Below are positions 17,394 to 26,099 of a DNA stretch of 64,000 bases, in pieces (the first letter of the stretch is position 1; the number at the start of each line of letters is the position of its first letter). The stretch covers positions 744,001 through 808,000 of the forward strand of contig NZ_CP119081.1 in NCBI RefSeq assembly GCF_004524775.2. Direction: 5' to 3'. The position numbers and the translations under genes were made by a program. A model generated the notes under the pieces. It was not told where the DNA came from. It saw only the letters and a list, made by a program, of their open reading frames with translations, and did not search any database. This DNA comes from Helcococcus ovis (GTDB taxonomy: Bacteria; Bacillota; Clostridia; Tissierellales; Peptoniphilaceae).

Positions 17394-18566
17394 ATGCTTA
17401 AGGGCAAGAAAATTCTTATAGGGGTAAGTAGTGGTATTGCCATTTACAAAGTATTAAGTTTAATTAGTTCAATTAGAAAAAAAGGTGCAGAAGTTGAAGT
17501 TATAATGACTGAATCAGCAACAAAGTTTATAAATCCAATAACATTTGAAACTATATCAAATAATAAAGTTTATACAGATATGTTTATTCATCCTGATAAA
17601 GTTTTACATGTTGATATAACAAATGATGTTGATTTATTTTTAGTTGCACCTGCTACAGCAAATACAGTCGCTAAAGTTTATGCCGGTATTGCAGATAATT
17701 TGTTGACAACAGCTATTTTAGCATCTAAAGCACCGGTGGCGTTTGCTATAAGTACAAATACAAATATGTTGTTAAATCCGATTACTCAAAGAAATATTGA
17801 TGGATTAATGGATTTAGGATATGATTTTATAGATTCAAATGAAGGGCAATTAGCATGCAATACTATTGGAAAGGGAAGAATGGCTGAACCCGAAGAAATT
17901 TTAGATTTTATAGAATATAAATTAACTAAAAAGGATTTGTTAGGAAAAAAAATAATAATTGCTTCCGGACCTACAATTTCAAAAATGGATCCGGTAAGAT
18001 TTATTACAAATTATTCAAGTGGAAAAACAGGATATCAATTAGCTAAAAATGCTAGAAATAGAGGAGCTAAAGTTGTTTATATAACAGGTAGAGTAAGTAC
18101 ACCAAAATTAGATTTTGTAAAGAGTATAAAAGTTGAAACGAATTTAGAACTTAAAAATGCTATTGATAGTGAGTTTAATGATTCAAATGCTTTGATCATG
18201 GCAGCAGCACCTGTTGATTATGAATTTGAAATTACAAGTGATCAAAAGATTAAGAAATCTACAGATATAGTAAATTATACTTTAAAAAAATCTGTTGATA
18301 TTTTAAGTTATTTTGGAAATAAAAAAGAAAATCAGAAAATTATAGGCTTTGCCGCTGAAACAGAAAATGTTATAGAAAACGCTAAAAATAAATTAATAAA
18401 GAAAAATGCTGATTATATTATTGCTAATGATGTATCAAAAAATGATACAGGTTTTGATGTTGACACTAATATTGTTACAATAATAGAAAAAGAATCAAAA
18501 AAAGAGTATCCTTTATTAGCTAAAAGTGAAATTGCTAATTTAATTTTAGATTTGTTGGTGAAATAA
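17394..18566 (+). CDS. coaBC: Bifunctional phosphopantothenoylcysteine decarboxylase/synthetase
   Basis: 390-residue fusion enzyme of coenzyme A synthesis. The CoaC half (about 1-175) is a flavoprotein decarboxylase with the start GKKILIGVSSGIAIYK and the substrate/FMN segment PATANTVAKVYAGIADNL. The CoaB half (about 180-390) joins cysteine to phosphopantothenate; it shows SGPTISKMDPVRFITNYSSG and FAAETEN. The last base of its stop codon is the first base of the priA start. Confidence 0.95.
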   Translation: MLKGKKILIGVSSGIAIYKVLSLISSIRKKGAEVEVIMTESATKFINPITFETISNNKVYTDMFIHPDKVLHVDITNDVDLFLVAPATANTVAKVYAGIADNLLTTAILASKAPVAFAISTNTNMLLNPITQRNIDGLMDLGYDFIDSNEGQLACNTIGKGRMAEPEEILDFIEYKLTKKDLLGKKIIIASGPTISKMDPVRFITNYSSGKTGYQLAKNARNRGAKVVYITGRVSTPKLDFVKSIKVETNLELKNAIDSEFNDSNALIMAAAPVDYEFEITSDQKIKKSTDIVNYTLKKSVDILSYFGNKKENQKIIGFAAETENVIENAKNKLIKKNADYIIANDVSKNDTGFDVDTNIVTIIEKESKKEYPLLAKSEIANLILDLLVK

Positions 18567-20914
18567 TGTTATATAATTTAATATTAAAATCAAAAACATC
18601 ATTTTTAGATAGGATGTTTACTTATTCATCAAATGAGGAAATTCTTGCGGGAACAAGAGTAATTGTACCATTTGGTAAAGGAGATACTAAAACTATCGGG
18701 ATTGTTATTGAAAAAAATATTGAAGATAGTTTTGCATTTGAAGCAAAAGAAATAATTGAAATTTTAGATAATAAACCAATTGTAAGTGATGAATTATTAA
18801 AAGTTGCTTTTTATATGGTGAAAAATAATATTTCTGATTATTCATCTGCGATTAATGCAATATTGCCCCCGGGTAGCATTGATAAAGTAGAAGAATTTTA
18901 TATAAATAATAAAATTAATAGTGATGATGAATTATTAACATTTTTAGAGAGTGAAAAAACTTTTAAGCAGATTTTAAATAAATTTAATGGAAAATATACT
19001 AAGTCATTTTTAAATAGCATGGTGTCAAAAAATCAAATTGAATCTTTTTTTGATTTAAAAAGTAAGGCAAGTATCAAATATGAAGAAATTGTTACCTTAA
19101 ACAGCACTATTGAATTTAATGTAAAAGGTAAAAAACAAATCGAAATTATTAATTTTTTAATTGAAAATGGAGATACCGAAAAAAAAGAGTTATTGAATAA
19201 GACAAATTCTACACTTGCAACCATTAAAACTTTAATTTCTAAAAAAATTATAAAAGTTGAAAAGAATAAATCATATAGAAAAGTATTAAATAATGTTAAT
19301 AAATATAAAAAACATCAATTAAATACTGAACAACAGGATGTGTATAATACTGTTATTTCGAGTGAAAAAAATTATTTTCTATTAAATGGTGTTACAGGTT
19401 CAGGTAAAACTGAGGTTTATTTACAATTAGTTGAAAAATATATTAAGGAGTCAAAAGAAGCTATTATTTTAGTACCTGAAATTTCATTAACTCCACAAAC
19501 TATTGATAGATTTCAAGGTAGATTCGGTGAAAATATAGCGGTTTTACATTCTAAACTTAATATAAGTGAAAGAGCAGATCAATGGAAACTTATTAAAAAT
19601 AAAAATGTAAAAATTGTAGTTGGAGCAAGGTCTGCCATTTTTGCTCCATTCGAAAATTTGGGTATTATAATAATTGATGAAGAACATGAGTCTTCATACA
19701 AATCAGAAAAAAATCCAAAATACTCTGCAATTGAAATAGCTAAATTAAGATCAAAATTAAATAATGCAAAATTAATTTTAGGTACTGCCACACCTTCAAT
19801 TAAAACTATGTATGATGTAAAAAAAGAAAAAATTGAAATTTTAACTTTGAAAAATCGTGCAACTGGCGGAAATATGCCGGATATAAAAGTAGTTGATATG
19901 AGAGAAGAATTAAAATCAAATAACTTTACGATGATTTCATATCTATTACAAGAAAATATAAAAAATGCTCTTCAAAATAAAGAACAAGTTATCCTGTTTT
20001 TAAATAAAAGAGGACATACATCATTTGTGTTTTGTAGAACTTGTGGTTATGTGTATAAATGTGAAGCGTGTGACGTGGCTATGACATACCACAAAAGCAA
20101 AGATAGATTAATTTGTCATTATTGTGGAAGAACCGCAAAAAAGGATAAAATATGTAAAAATTGTGGCAGTAAATGGATAAAGGAATATGGTGGTGGGACT
20201 GAAATGCTGGAAGAACAAACAAAAGAAATTTTTCCAACTGCCAAAGTATACAGGATGGATGCTGATACTACAAGTACGAAAGATGATTATCAAAAAGTAT
20301 ACGAAATGATGAAAAATAAAGAAATTGATATACTTATTGGTACTCAAATGCTTGCAAAAGGATTAGATTTTCCAAATGTGTCAGTTGTTGGTATTGTTTC
20401 AGCAGATATAAGCTTAAATGTCCCAGATTTTAGATCCGGAGAGAAAACATTTAATCTTATTACTCAGGTTTCGGGAAGAGCAGGAAGAGGTAATGTTGAA
20501 GGCAAAGTTATAATTCAAACATACAATCCTGAAAATTATGCAATTAATAGTGCTTCAAATAACGATTATGATACTTTTTATAATAATGAAATTAACGAAA
20601 GATTAAAATTTAATTATCCACCTATTATTAATATTTTAAGGATTGGTTTTTCATGTAAAGATAGAAGCTATGCAATTGGATTTGGACAAAATACAATGCT
20701 TAAAATTAATAAATTTATTCGTGAAAATAATATAAATTTAATAGAAATGACGGGACCTAATCCTGCAATAATTGAAAAAATTAACAATAGATATAGATTT
20801 TATATAATACTAAAATCATCAAATAAAGATGAATTATTAAATATTGCAAAAATGATAAGAAATCAAAAGATAGATAGTAAAATATACCTAAATTATAATT
20901 TAGAGGAGGAATAA
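18566..20914 (+). CDS. priA: Primosomal protein N' (replication restart helicase PriA)
   Basis: 3'-to-5' DNA helicase of 782 residues that reloads the replisome at collapsed forks. An N-terminal fork-binding domain is followed by the helicase core with Walker A GVTGSGKTE and the DEEH box. A zinc-binding insert has cysteine pairs in CRTCGYVYKCEAC, CHYCG and CKNCG. QVSGRAGRGNVEGKVIIQT is helicase motif VI. It overlaps coaBC and def by one base each (TAATG), indicating translational coupling. Confidence 0.96.
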   Translation: MLYNLILKSKTSFLDRMFTYSSNEEILAGTRVIVPFGKGDTKTIGIVIEKNIEDSFAFEAKEIIEILDNKPIVSDELLKVAFYMVKNNISDYSSAINAILPPGSIDKVEEFYINNKINSDDELLTFLESEKTFKQILNKFNGKYTKSFLNSMVSKNQIESFFDLKSKASIKYEEIVTLNSTIEFNVKGKKQIEIINFLIENGDTEKKELLNKTNSTLATIKTLISKKIIKVEKNKSYRKVLNNVNKYKKHQLNTEQQDVYNTVISSEKNYFLLNGVTGSGKTEVYLQLVEKYIKESKEAIILVPEISLTPQTIDRFQGRFGENIAVLHSKLNISERADQWKLIKNKNVKIVVGARSAIFAPFENLGIIIIDEEHESSYKSEKNPKYSAIEIAKLRSKLNNAKLILGTATPSIKTMYDVKKEKIEILTLKNRATGGNMPDIKVVDMREELKSNNFTMISYLLQENIKNALQNKEQVILFLNKRGHTSFVFCRTCGYVYKCEACDVAMTYHKSKDRLICHYCGRTAKKDKICKNCGSKWIKEYGGGTEMLEEQTKEIFPTAKVYRMDADTTSTKDDYQKVYEMMKNKEIDILIGTQMLAKGLDFPNVSVVGIVSADISLNVPDFRSGEKTFNLITQVSGRAGRGNVEGKVIIQTYNPENYAINSASNNDYDTFYNNEINERLKFNYPPIINILRIGFSCKDRSYAIGFGQNTMLKINKFIRENNINLIEMTGPNPAIIEKINNRYRFYIILKSSNKDELLNIAKMIRNQKIDSKIYLNYNLEEE

Positions 20915-21420
20915 TGGGAATTAGAACGGTTAGAGTTGTAGATGATCCAATTTTAGAAAAAAAAGCAAGAGAAATAAAAGTGATTGATGATAAAATACTT
21001 AATTTATTGGATGACATGGTTGAAACTATGCATCAAGAAGATGGTATAGGCTTGGCAGCACCACAAGTAGGAATGTTAAGAAGATGTTTTGTCATGGATA
21101 TAGGGGATGGTAACATTTATAAAGTTATAAATCCGGAAATTTTAGAAGCGCATGGGAGTTCAATTGATATTGAAGGGTGTTTATCTATTCCAAATTTCAG
21201 AGGAACAATTGAAAGACCGGAAAAAATTAAAGCTAAATATTTAAATGAAAAAGGTGAAGAAGTTATTTTAGAAGCAGATGGATTATTGGCAAGATGTTTC
21301 CAACATGAAAGGGATCATTTAGATGGAATTATTATCAGCAAACATTTCATTGATAGAGTAACAGATGATAATTTCGAAGAAATTAGAGAAAAAATTGATT
21401 CAAAAAGATATAAAAAATAA
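20914..21420 (+). CDS. def: Peptide deformylase
   Basis: Metalloenzyme of 168 residues that removes the formyl group from the N-terminal methionine of new proteins. The three family motifs are intact: GIGLAAPQVG, EGCLSIP and QHERDHLDG, which supply the Cys and two His metal ligands and the catalytic Glu. It overlaps priA by one base. In most relatives fmt follows at once; here an IS110-family element lies between them. Confidence 0.97.
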   Translation: MGIRTVRVVDDPILEKKAREIKVIDDKILNLLDDMVETMHQEDGIGLAAPQVGMLRRCFVMDIGDGNIYKVINPEILEAHGSSIDIEGCLSIPNFRGTIERPEKIKAKYLNEKGEEVILEADGLLARCFQHERDHLDGIIISKHFIDRVTDDNFEEIREKIDSKRYKK

Positions 21421-21482
21421 CTAAGACCAGCTATCAAATGTCAATAGATAAATGATTAATTGTTTGCAGTGCTCATGGAGTA

Positions 21483-21543
21483 TAATTTTTTATCTAAGTT
21501 CTGTCAAGGGAGCGCACCTTGACAGAACTTAGATAAAAAATTA
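21483..21543. repeat. Perfect 27-bp inverted repeat with 7-nt loop
   Basis: The left arm 21483-21509 and right arm 21517-21543 are exact reverse complements; the arms contain TCTAAGTTCTGTCAAGG and its complement, and the loop is GAGCGCA. It lies 61 bp beyond the transposase stop. The T-run is inside the stem and not after it, so this is not a standard intrinsic terminator. It may be part of the IS end, or a pre-existing palindrome used as an insertion target. Confidence 0.9.
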
Positions 21544-21604
21544 CTTAAATTTGTGCACAGCAAACAAACCTAATAATTTAGGTGAAAAAAAACAATATTA
21601 ACAA

Positions 21605-22780
21605 TTAAATATTTGGAGTATACAACTTGTTATCACGCAACACTGCAAAAATGATGTTAGTAAGCTTCCTAGCAACTGCTCCAATAGCAGTACCATGAGC
21701 TTTTCCTCTATCTCTCATACCTTGATAGTATTTCGATAGAGCAGGATCTCTAAATGCAGCAACTGTAGCAGATAGCCAAATTGCTCTTCTTAAGTATGGT
21801 GAACCTCTTTTAGATATTTTAGTATTTGAAGCATTAAAATCTCCAGATTGCTTAACTGAAACATCAAGACCAGCATAAGCAACTAACTGACTTGCTTTTT
21901 CGAATCTTGAAATATCACCAATTTCGGAATAAATTGCAGCTCCAAGAACTTTTCCAACACCTGTAATGCTAGTGATTACTGGGCAAAGTTCATTAAGCAT
22001 GAAAGAAATTTCTTCTTCAATTTCATAAATTTGATCTTCTAAAAATGAAATTTGGTTAATGATTTGTTTGATCTGAAAAGAAAAAGATTTTTTAGCAAAT
22101 TTAATTCCAAAGGAGTTTGAAGCTGTAGATTGAATTTCTTGTGCTTTTTTTAGACCAAAACGCCCTTTACTACATTTAGAAAGAAGATTTGCTAATTCTT
22201 GTGCAGAAATGTTAATTAAATCTTCAGGTAAAGGATATTTGGATAATAGCTCTTTTGAAGCAACACCATAGATATTAGAAAAAAGTGTTGAGTATTCTGG
22301 AAAAACTTGGTCAAGAATAGCGACTAGTTTTCTTTTCCAATCAGAGCATTCATCAACTAAAGCAAATCTGTATCTAGAAAGATTTCTTAGTGCAAAAGCA
22401 TCTTCATCAGAAAAATTTGAGATTGAGTATTCACCAAATCTCATGATTTGAGCGATGACAAAAGAGTCAATAGCATCATTTTTGGTTTGTCTTATGTACA
22501 TTTTTCTGAAAGCTTCTGATTGAATTGGATTTATGACGATACAATTAAATCCAAGCTCTAGAAGAAAAGAATAAAGACTAAGCCAATAGTGACCAGTTGC
22601 TTCCATTCCAATAATGCAATTGTTAATATCAAGATTAAAATAATCAAGAAAATCCCTAAACTTTTCTAAACCTTTAATAGTATTAGAAAAAGATATACTT
22701 TTAGATAAGGATTTTCCGGAAGAGTCAATAATAGAAGCTTCGTGGTTTTTCTTTGCGATATCAATACCAATGTAAAACAT
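21605..22780 (-). CDS. IS110-family transposase/recombinase
   Basis: 391-residue recombinase of the DEDD RuvC-like type. The N-terminal domain begins MFYIGIDIAKKNHEASI, with further acidic residues in IGMEATGHYW and TKNDAIDSF. The C-terminal Transposase_20 domain shows ITGVGKVLGAAIYSEIGD and SKRGSPYLRRAIW, the latter holding the conserved serine. The ATG at 22780 is chosen over a TTG at 22798 because AGGTGA precedes it. The frame is intact, so the element may still be active. Recombinases of this family are directed by a bridge RNA encoded next to the gene. Confidence 0.95.
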   Translation of the reverse strand: MFYIGIDIAKKNHEASIIDSSGKSLSKSISFSNTIKGLEKFRDFLDYFNLDINNCIIGMEATGHYWLSLYSFLLELGFNCIVINPIQSEAFRKMYIRQTKNDAIDSFVIAQIMRFGEYSISNFSDEDAFALRNLSRYRFALVDECSDWKRKLVAILDQVFPEYSTLFSNIYGVASKELLSKYPLPEDLINISAQELANLLSKCSKGRFGLKKAQEIQSTASNSFGIKFAKKSFSFQIKQIINQISFLEDQIYEIEEEISFMLNELCPVITSITGVGKVLGAAIYSEIGDISRFEKASQLVAYAGLDVSVKQSGDFNASNTKISKRGSPYLRRAIWLSATVAAFRDPALSKYYQGMRDRGKAHGTAIGAVARKLTNIIFAVLRDNKLYTPNI

Positions 22781-22804
22781 AAAATCACCTAGTTTCAAAA
22801 AATT

Positions 22805-22968
22805 TAGATAGAGAAAGAACCCTCTAGAACTTTACGACAATGCAACCTCGTTAGACATACAGCAACGAATGTGCTATCCAGCTCATACGCATAAAGACGT
22901 AAAGAAGAGGCGTAACCCTTAATAAGGAAGACAAAAGCTTCAAGGAGAAAAACTACGACCTCTATCTA
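22805..22968 (-). ncRNA. Structured RNA candidate 5' of the IS110 transposase (possible bridge RNA)
   Basis: A 9-bp pairing TAGATAGAG (22805-22813) / CTCTATCTA (22960-22968) encloses about 146 nt that contain further small hairpins (AGCA/TGCT at 22861-22875, TACG/CGTA at 22886-22901, CCTT/AAGG at 22917-22927). The segment is richer in G and C than neighbouring non-coding DNA. Its size (about 164 nt) and place, just upstream of the transposase start on the same strand, fit the bridge RNAs known for IS110-group elements such as IS621. Guide loops were not matched to target or donor DNA. Confidence 0.5.
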
Positions 22969-22978
22969 TACAACTATT

Positions 22979-23027
22979 ATCTCATAAAGAATATGAGATG
23001 AAAATAAAATATGTAGTTTTAACTACA
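22979..23027. repeat. Two short palindromes upstream of fmt
   Basis: ATCTCAT (22979-22985) / ATGAGAT (22993-22999) can form a hairpin with a 7-nt loop, and TGTAGTT-TT-AACTACA (23012-23027) is a near-continuous palindrome. They lie between the RNA candidate and the fmt ribosome binding site. They could mark the IS end, act as an operator, or shape the fmt leader. Confidence 0.5.
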
Positions 23028-23052
23028 ACATTATTATACGAGGAGAAATTTA

Positions 23053-23985
23053 TTGAAAAAAATAATTTTTATGGGTACGCCGGAGTTTTCAGTTAATCCA
23101 CTTATTTCATTATATAATTCTAGCGAAATAAGTATAGAATTGGTAATTACTGGGGAAGATAAAAAAAGGTCAAGAAATAAGGTAGAATCGACTCCGGTTA
23201 AAAAGAAGGCAGAGCAGCTTGGATTAAGAGTTTATACTCCAAACAATGTAAATTCACAAGAATCTCTTTCAATAATTGATGAGATTAATCCTGATTTTAT
23301 AGTTGTTATTGCATATGGACAATTAATAAAAAAACATTTGCTTGAAAGGTACAAAGATAGAATTATAAATATTCATTCTTCGTTATTACCTAAATATAGA
23401 GGTGCAGCACCAATGCAGTGGGCTATATTGAATAGAGAAAAACAAACCGGAGTATGTTCTATGTTAATTGAGAAAACTATGGATACGGGGGACATATTAG
23501 ACTTTATTACCGTTGATTTGGATGAAAATACAGATATTACAAAATTACATGATAATTTATCATTAAAATCTGGGGATTTAATTGTCGATACAATTATAAA
23601 TTATGATGATAAATTTTCACATAGAATACAACAAGATAATCAACTTGCAAGTTATTCTCAAAAAATTACAAAAGAGATGGGACATATTTCTTTTTTAGAA
23701 GATGCTGAAGATATAAAAGCTAAAATTATGGCTTTTTCTGTATGGCCATCTGCTTATGTAATATATAAAAATGAAAAAATAAAAATACACAAAATACACA
23801 TAATTGATAAATATACTGATAGTGAAGAAGGAAAAATTATTGATGTTTCCAACTCTGGTATATTTGTAAATTGCAAAAATAAATGTATAGTGATTGATGA
23901 AATACAATTTCCGGGGAAAAAGAGAATGGATATTAAGTCATTTCTTTTAGGAAACTCTATTGAAAAAGGAGAAATCCTTAAATAG
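23053..23985 (+). CDS. fmt: Methionyl-tRNA formyltransferase
   Basis: Formylates initiator Met-tRNA using 10-formyl-tetrahydrofolate, 310 residues. The N-terminus KKIIFMGTPEFSV and the catalytic segment INIHSSLLPKYRGAAP are family hallmarks; the C-terminal OB-like domain contains FSVWPSAYV. The start codon is TTG at 23053, with GAGGAG seven bases upstream, and aligns with the normal N-terminus. It is cut off from def by the IS110 element, so it needs transcription through or out of the element. Confidence 0.95.
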   Translation: MKKIIFMGTPEFSVNPLISLYNSSEISIELVITGEDKKRSRNKVESTPVKKKAEQLGLRVYTPNNVNSQESLSIIDEINPDFIVVIAYGQLIKKHLLERYKDRIINIHSSLLPKYRGAAPMQWAILNREKQTGVCSMLIEKTMDTGDILDFITVDLDENTDITKLHDNLSLKSGDLIVDTIINYDDKFSHRIQQDNQLASYSQKITKEMGHISFLEDAEDIKAKIMAFSVWPSAYVIYKNEKIKIHKIHIIDKYTDSEEGKIIDVSNSGIFVNCKNKCIVIDEIQFPGKKRMDIKSFLLGNSIEKGEILK

Positions 23986-23994
23986 GGAGGTATT

Positions 23995-24702
23995 ATGATT
24001 TTAGTAGGATATGGATATGGTAGAGGGTTAGGTATTAATCCAATCATAACTATTTTATTATTTGTTATGATTGGGGTATCAATATGGGCTTCATTTAAGG
24101 TAAGTTCTAATTTTGAAAAATTCTCAAAAGTTGCTTCTAAGTCTGGAATGACAGGTCGAGAAGTTGCAAGGATGATATTAAATAGAAACGGATTATCAGA
24201 TGTTGATATTCAACAAATTTCCGGTTCTTTAACAGATCATTATGATCCTAGAGATAAAGTTATTAGACTTTCAGAATCTGTTTATGATAGTACTTCAATA
24301 GCAGCAATTTCAGTTGCAGCTCATGAAGTAGGTCACGCAATTCAGGATAAAGATGGATATTTAATGTTAAACTTTAGGTCTTTACTTGCACCGGTTGTTG
24401 GATTTACTTCAAGATTTGTGTTCGTGTTGATTTTTATGGGCTTTTTATTAGAATTTACAAATCTGATTAACTTAGGAATAGCATTATATTCATTATCAGT
24501 ATTATTTCATATTGTTACATTGCCTGTTGAATTAAATGCAAGTAAAAGAGCATTAGATAATTTAACATACAATGGTATAATAACAGTTGAAGAAAAAAGT
24601 AGTTCTAAAAAAGTTTTAGGTGCTGCAGCAATGACTTATGTAGCATCAATGTTAGTATCAATACTACAATTACTAAGATTTATTTCAATGAGAAGAGATT
24701 AA
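23995..24702 (+). CDS. YugP-type membrane zinc metallopeptidase
   Basis: 235-residue membrane protein of the neutral zinc metallopeptidase family (YugP-like). A transmembrane segment near the N-terminus (about 12-30) precedes the catalytic HEVGH motif (in AAHEVGHAIQDKDG); further membrane segments follow, and ELNASKRAL probably holds the third ligand. GGGAGG precedes the ATG. Genes of this family often lie between fmt and rsmB in Clostridia-type clusters. Substrate unknown. Confidence 0.88.
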   Translation: MILVGYGYGRGLGINPIITILLFVMIGVSIWASFKVSSNFEKFSKVASKSGMTGREVARMILNRNGLSDVDIQQISGSLTDHYDPRDKVIRLSESVYDSTSIAAISVAAHEVGHAIQDKDGYLMLNFRSLLAPVVGFTSRFVFVLIFMGFLLEFTNLINLGIALYSLSVLFHIVTLPVELNASKRALDNLTYNGIITVEEKSSSKKVLGAAAMTYVASMLVSILQLLRFISMRRD

Positions 24703-24704
24703 TT

Positions 24705-24748
24705 AGGTGGCAAATTATGTATTTATATATAGTTTGCCATTTTTTATT
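24705..24748 (+). terminator. Terminator hairpin directly upstream of rsmB
   Basis: TGGCAAA (24708-24714) pairs with TTTGCCA (24733-24739), extended by wobble pairs and followed by TTTTTTATT. It begins two bases after the metallopeptidase stop. An ATG at 24717 in the rsmB frame lies inside the loop. Confidence 0.7.
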
Positions 24749-24764
24749 AGATAGGAGAATTATT

Positions 24765-26045
24765 ATTAAAGCAAGAGAAATGGCTATAATTACAATAAGA
24801 GATATTTTAGATAAAAATTTATTTTCTAATGAAATTATTGCCTTAAATATAAAAAAATTAAATAAAATTGATCATAATTTTTATAGACAATTAGTTTATG
24901 GAGTTATTGAAAATTTATATTATTTAGATTATATTATCGGGAAAATATCAAGTGTTAAATTAAAAAAAATTGATAAAAATATTTTAAATATTTTAAGGCT
25001 AGGTATTTATGAGTTGAGATTTTTAAATAATGAAAACTATGCATCAATAAATGAAGCAGTAAAGTTATCAAAAAAATTTAATTATAAATCAAAGAATTTT
25101 GTAAATGCTATTCTTAGAAATTTTGATAGAGATATTGAAAATTTAAGTATTGTTAATATTAAAGATATAGATGAAAGATATTCTATACAATATTCGATAA
25201 ATATTGAGTTAATTAGATACATAAAAAAGTATTATGATAATTATTTAGAAATAATTGAAAGTTTTAATAAAGTACCAAGTTTTTCTCTTAGAGTTAATAC
25301 AATGTTGACAAGTAAAGAAGATTTAAGAGAAATATTAAAGTTAAAAGGATATATAGTTGACGAGTCTAAAATTTCAAAAGATTCTTTAATTGTAGAAAAT
25401 CCTTCTAATATGACGGATTTAGAAGAATTTAAGAATGGTTTATTTACAATTCAAGACCAAGCAAGTATTTTAGTTTCAGAGATATTAAATCCAAGTGAAA
25501 ATTCAAATGTATTGGACTTATGTGCGGCTCCAGGTTCAAAATCAACACATTTACTTCAAATAATGAATGATAAGGGGTTGATTTATTCAAATGATATATC
25601 GAAAAATAAATTAAATAAAATAAAAGAAAATTTTGATAGGTTGAAATTTAAAAATTATAAAATAATTAATTTTGATGCAACACAAGTAATAGAAAATTTT
25701 GAAGAAAAGTTTGATTATATTTTAGTTGATGCTCCTTGTTCAGGAATTGGTGTAATAAAGCGTAAACCAGAGATAAAGTTAAAAAAAACTATGGATGAAA
25801 TAAATTCATTATCATTAATTCAAAGTAGTATTTTAAGTAATGCGTATAAGTATCTCAAAAAAGGTGGATTTATTGTATATAGTACATGTACAATAGGAAA
25901 TGTAGAGAATTTAGATATTATTGATAAATTCTTAAATGAAAATAATGACATGAAAATCGTTGAAATTAATGGAAAAAATTATATACAACTTTTACCTGAT
26001 ACTGATAATGATGGCTTTTTTATTTGTAAAATAGCGAAAAGATGA
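24765..26045 (+). CDS. rsmB: 16S rRNA m5C methyltransferase RsmB (Sun family)
   Basis: Methylates a cytosine in 16S rRNA (C967 in E. coli). An N-terminal NusB-like RNA-binding domain (about 1-125) is followed by the SAM domain with LDLCAAPGSKSTHLLQ, VDAPCSGIGVIKRKP and the catalytic YSTCT cysteine. Homologues start at the residues KAREMAI; here these follow an ATT codon at 24765 that has AGGAG seven bases upstream. No ATG or GTG is near. The first in-frame ATG, at 24717, has AGGTGG before it but adds 16 unrelated residues encoded by the terminator hairpin. I therefore favour an AUU start, with 24717 as the alternative. rlmN, often next, is missing. Confidence 0.9.
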   Translation: MKAREMAIITIRDILDKNLFSNEIIALNIKKLNKIDHNFYRQLVYGVIENLYYLDYIIGKISSVKLKKIDKNILNILRLGIYELRFLNNENYASINEAVKLSKKFNYKSKNFVNAILRNFDRDIENLSIVNIKDIDERYSIQYSINIELIRYIKKYYDNYLEIIESFNKVPSFSLRVNTMLTSKEDLREILKLKGYIVDESKISKDSLIVENPSNMTDLEEFKNGLFTIQDQASILVSEILNPSENSNVLDLCAAPGSKSTHLLQIMNDKGLIYSNDISKNKLNKIKENFDRLKFKNYKIINFDATQVIENFEEKFDYILVDAPCSGIGVIKRKPEIKLKKTMDEINSLSLIQSSILSNAYKYLKKGGFIVYSTCTIGNVENLDIIDKFLNENNDMKIVEINGKNYIQLLPDTDNDGFFICKIAKR

Positions 26046-26099
26046 GCTTTATGTTATAATGTAATATAGTATAGTATAATATTTGTTAAGTAGGTTATT

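Larger units (their letters stand above)
21421..23039 (-). mobile_element. IS110-family insertion element between def and fmt (ends not resolved)
   Basis: One intact IS110-type transposase gene with about 180 bp of non-coding DNA on its 3' side and about 270 bp on its 5' side lies in a gap that is normally a few bases between def and fmt. IS110 elements lack simple terminal inverted repeats and clear target duplications, so the exact ends cannot be placed by eye; the coordinates are the outer limits set by the neighbouring genes. A perfect hairpin (21483-21543) lies on the 3' side and a structured RNA candidate (22805-22968) on the 5' side. Confidence 0.8.

Noticed and set aside
21483-21543. 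Intrinsic terminator for def or the transposase
   Set aside because: The T and A runs are inside the stem; neither strand has a T-run after the hairpin.
24717-24764. ATG at 24717 as the rsmB start
   Set aside because: It lies in the loop of a terminator hairpin and adds residues without counterpart in RsmB; kept as an alternative only.
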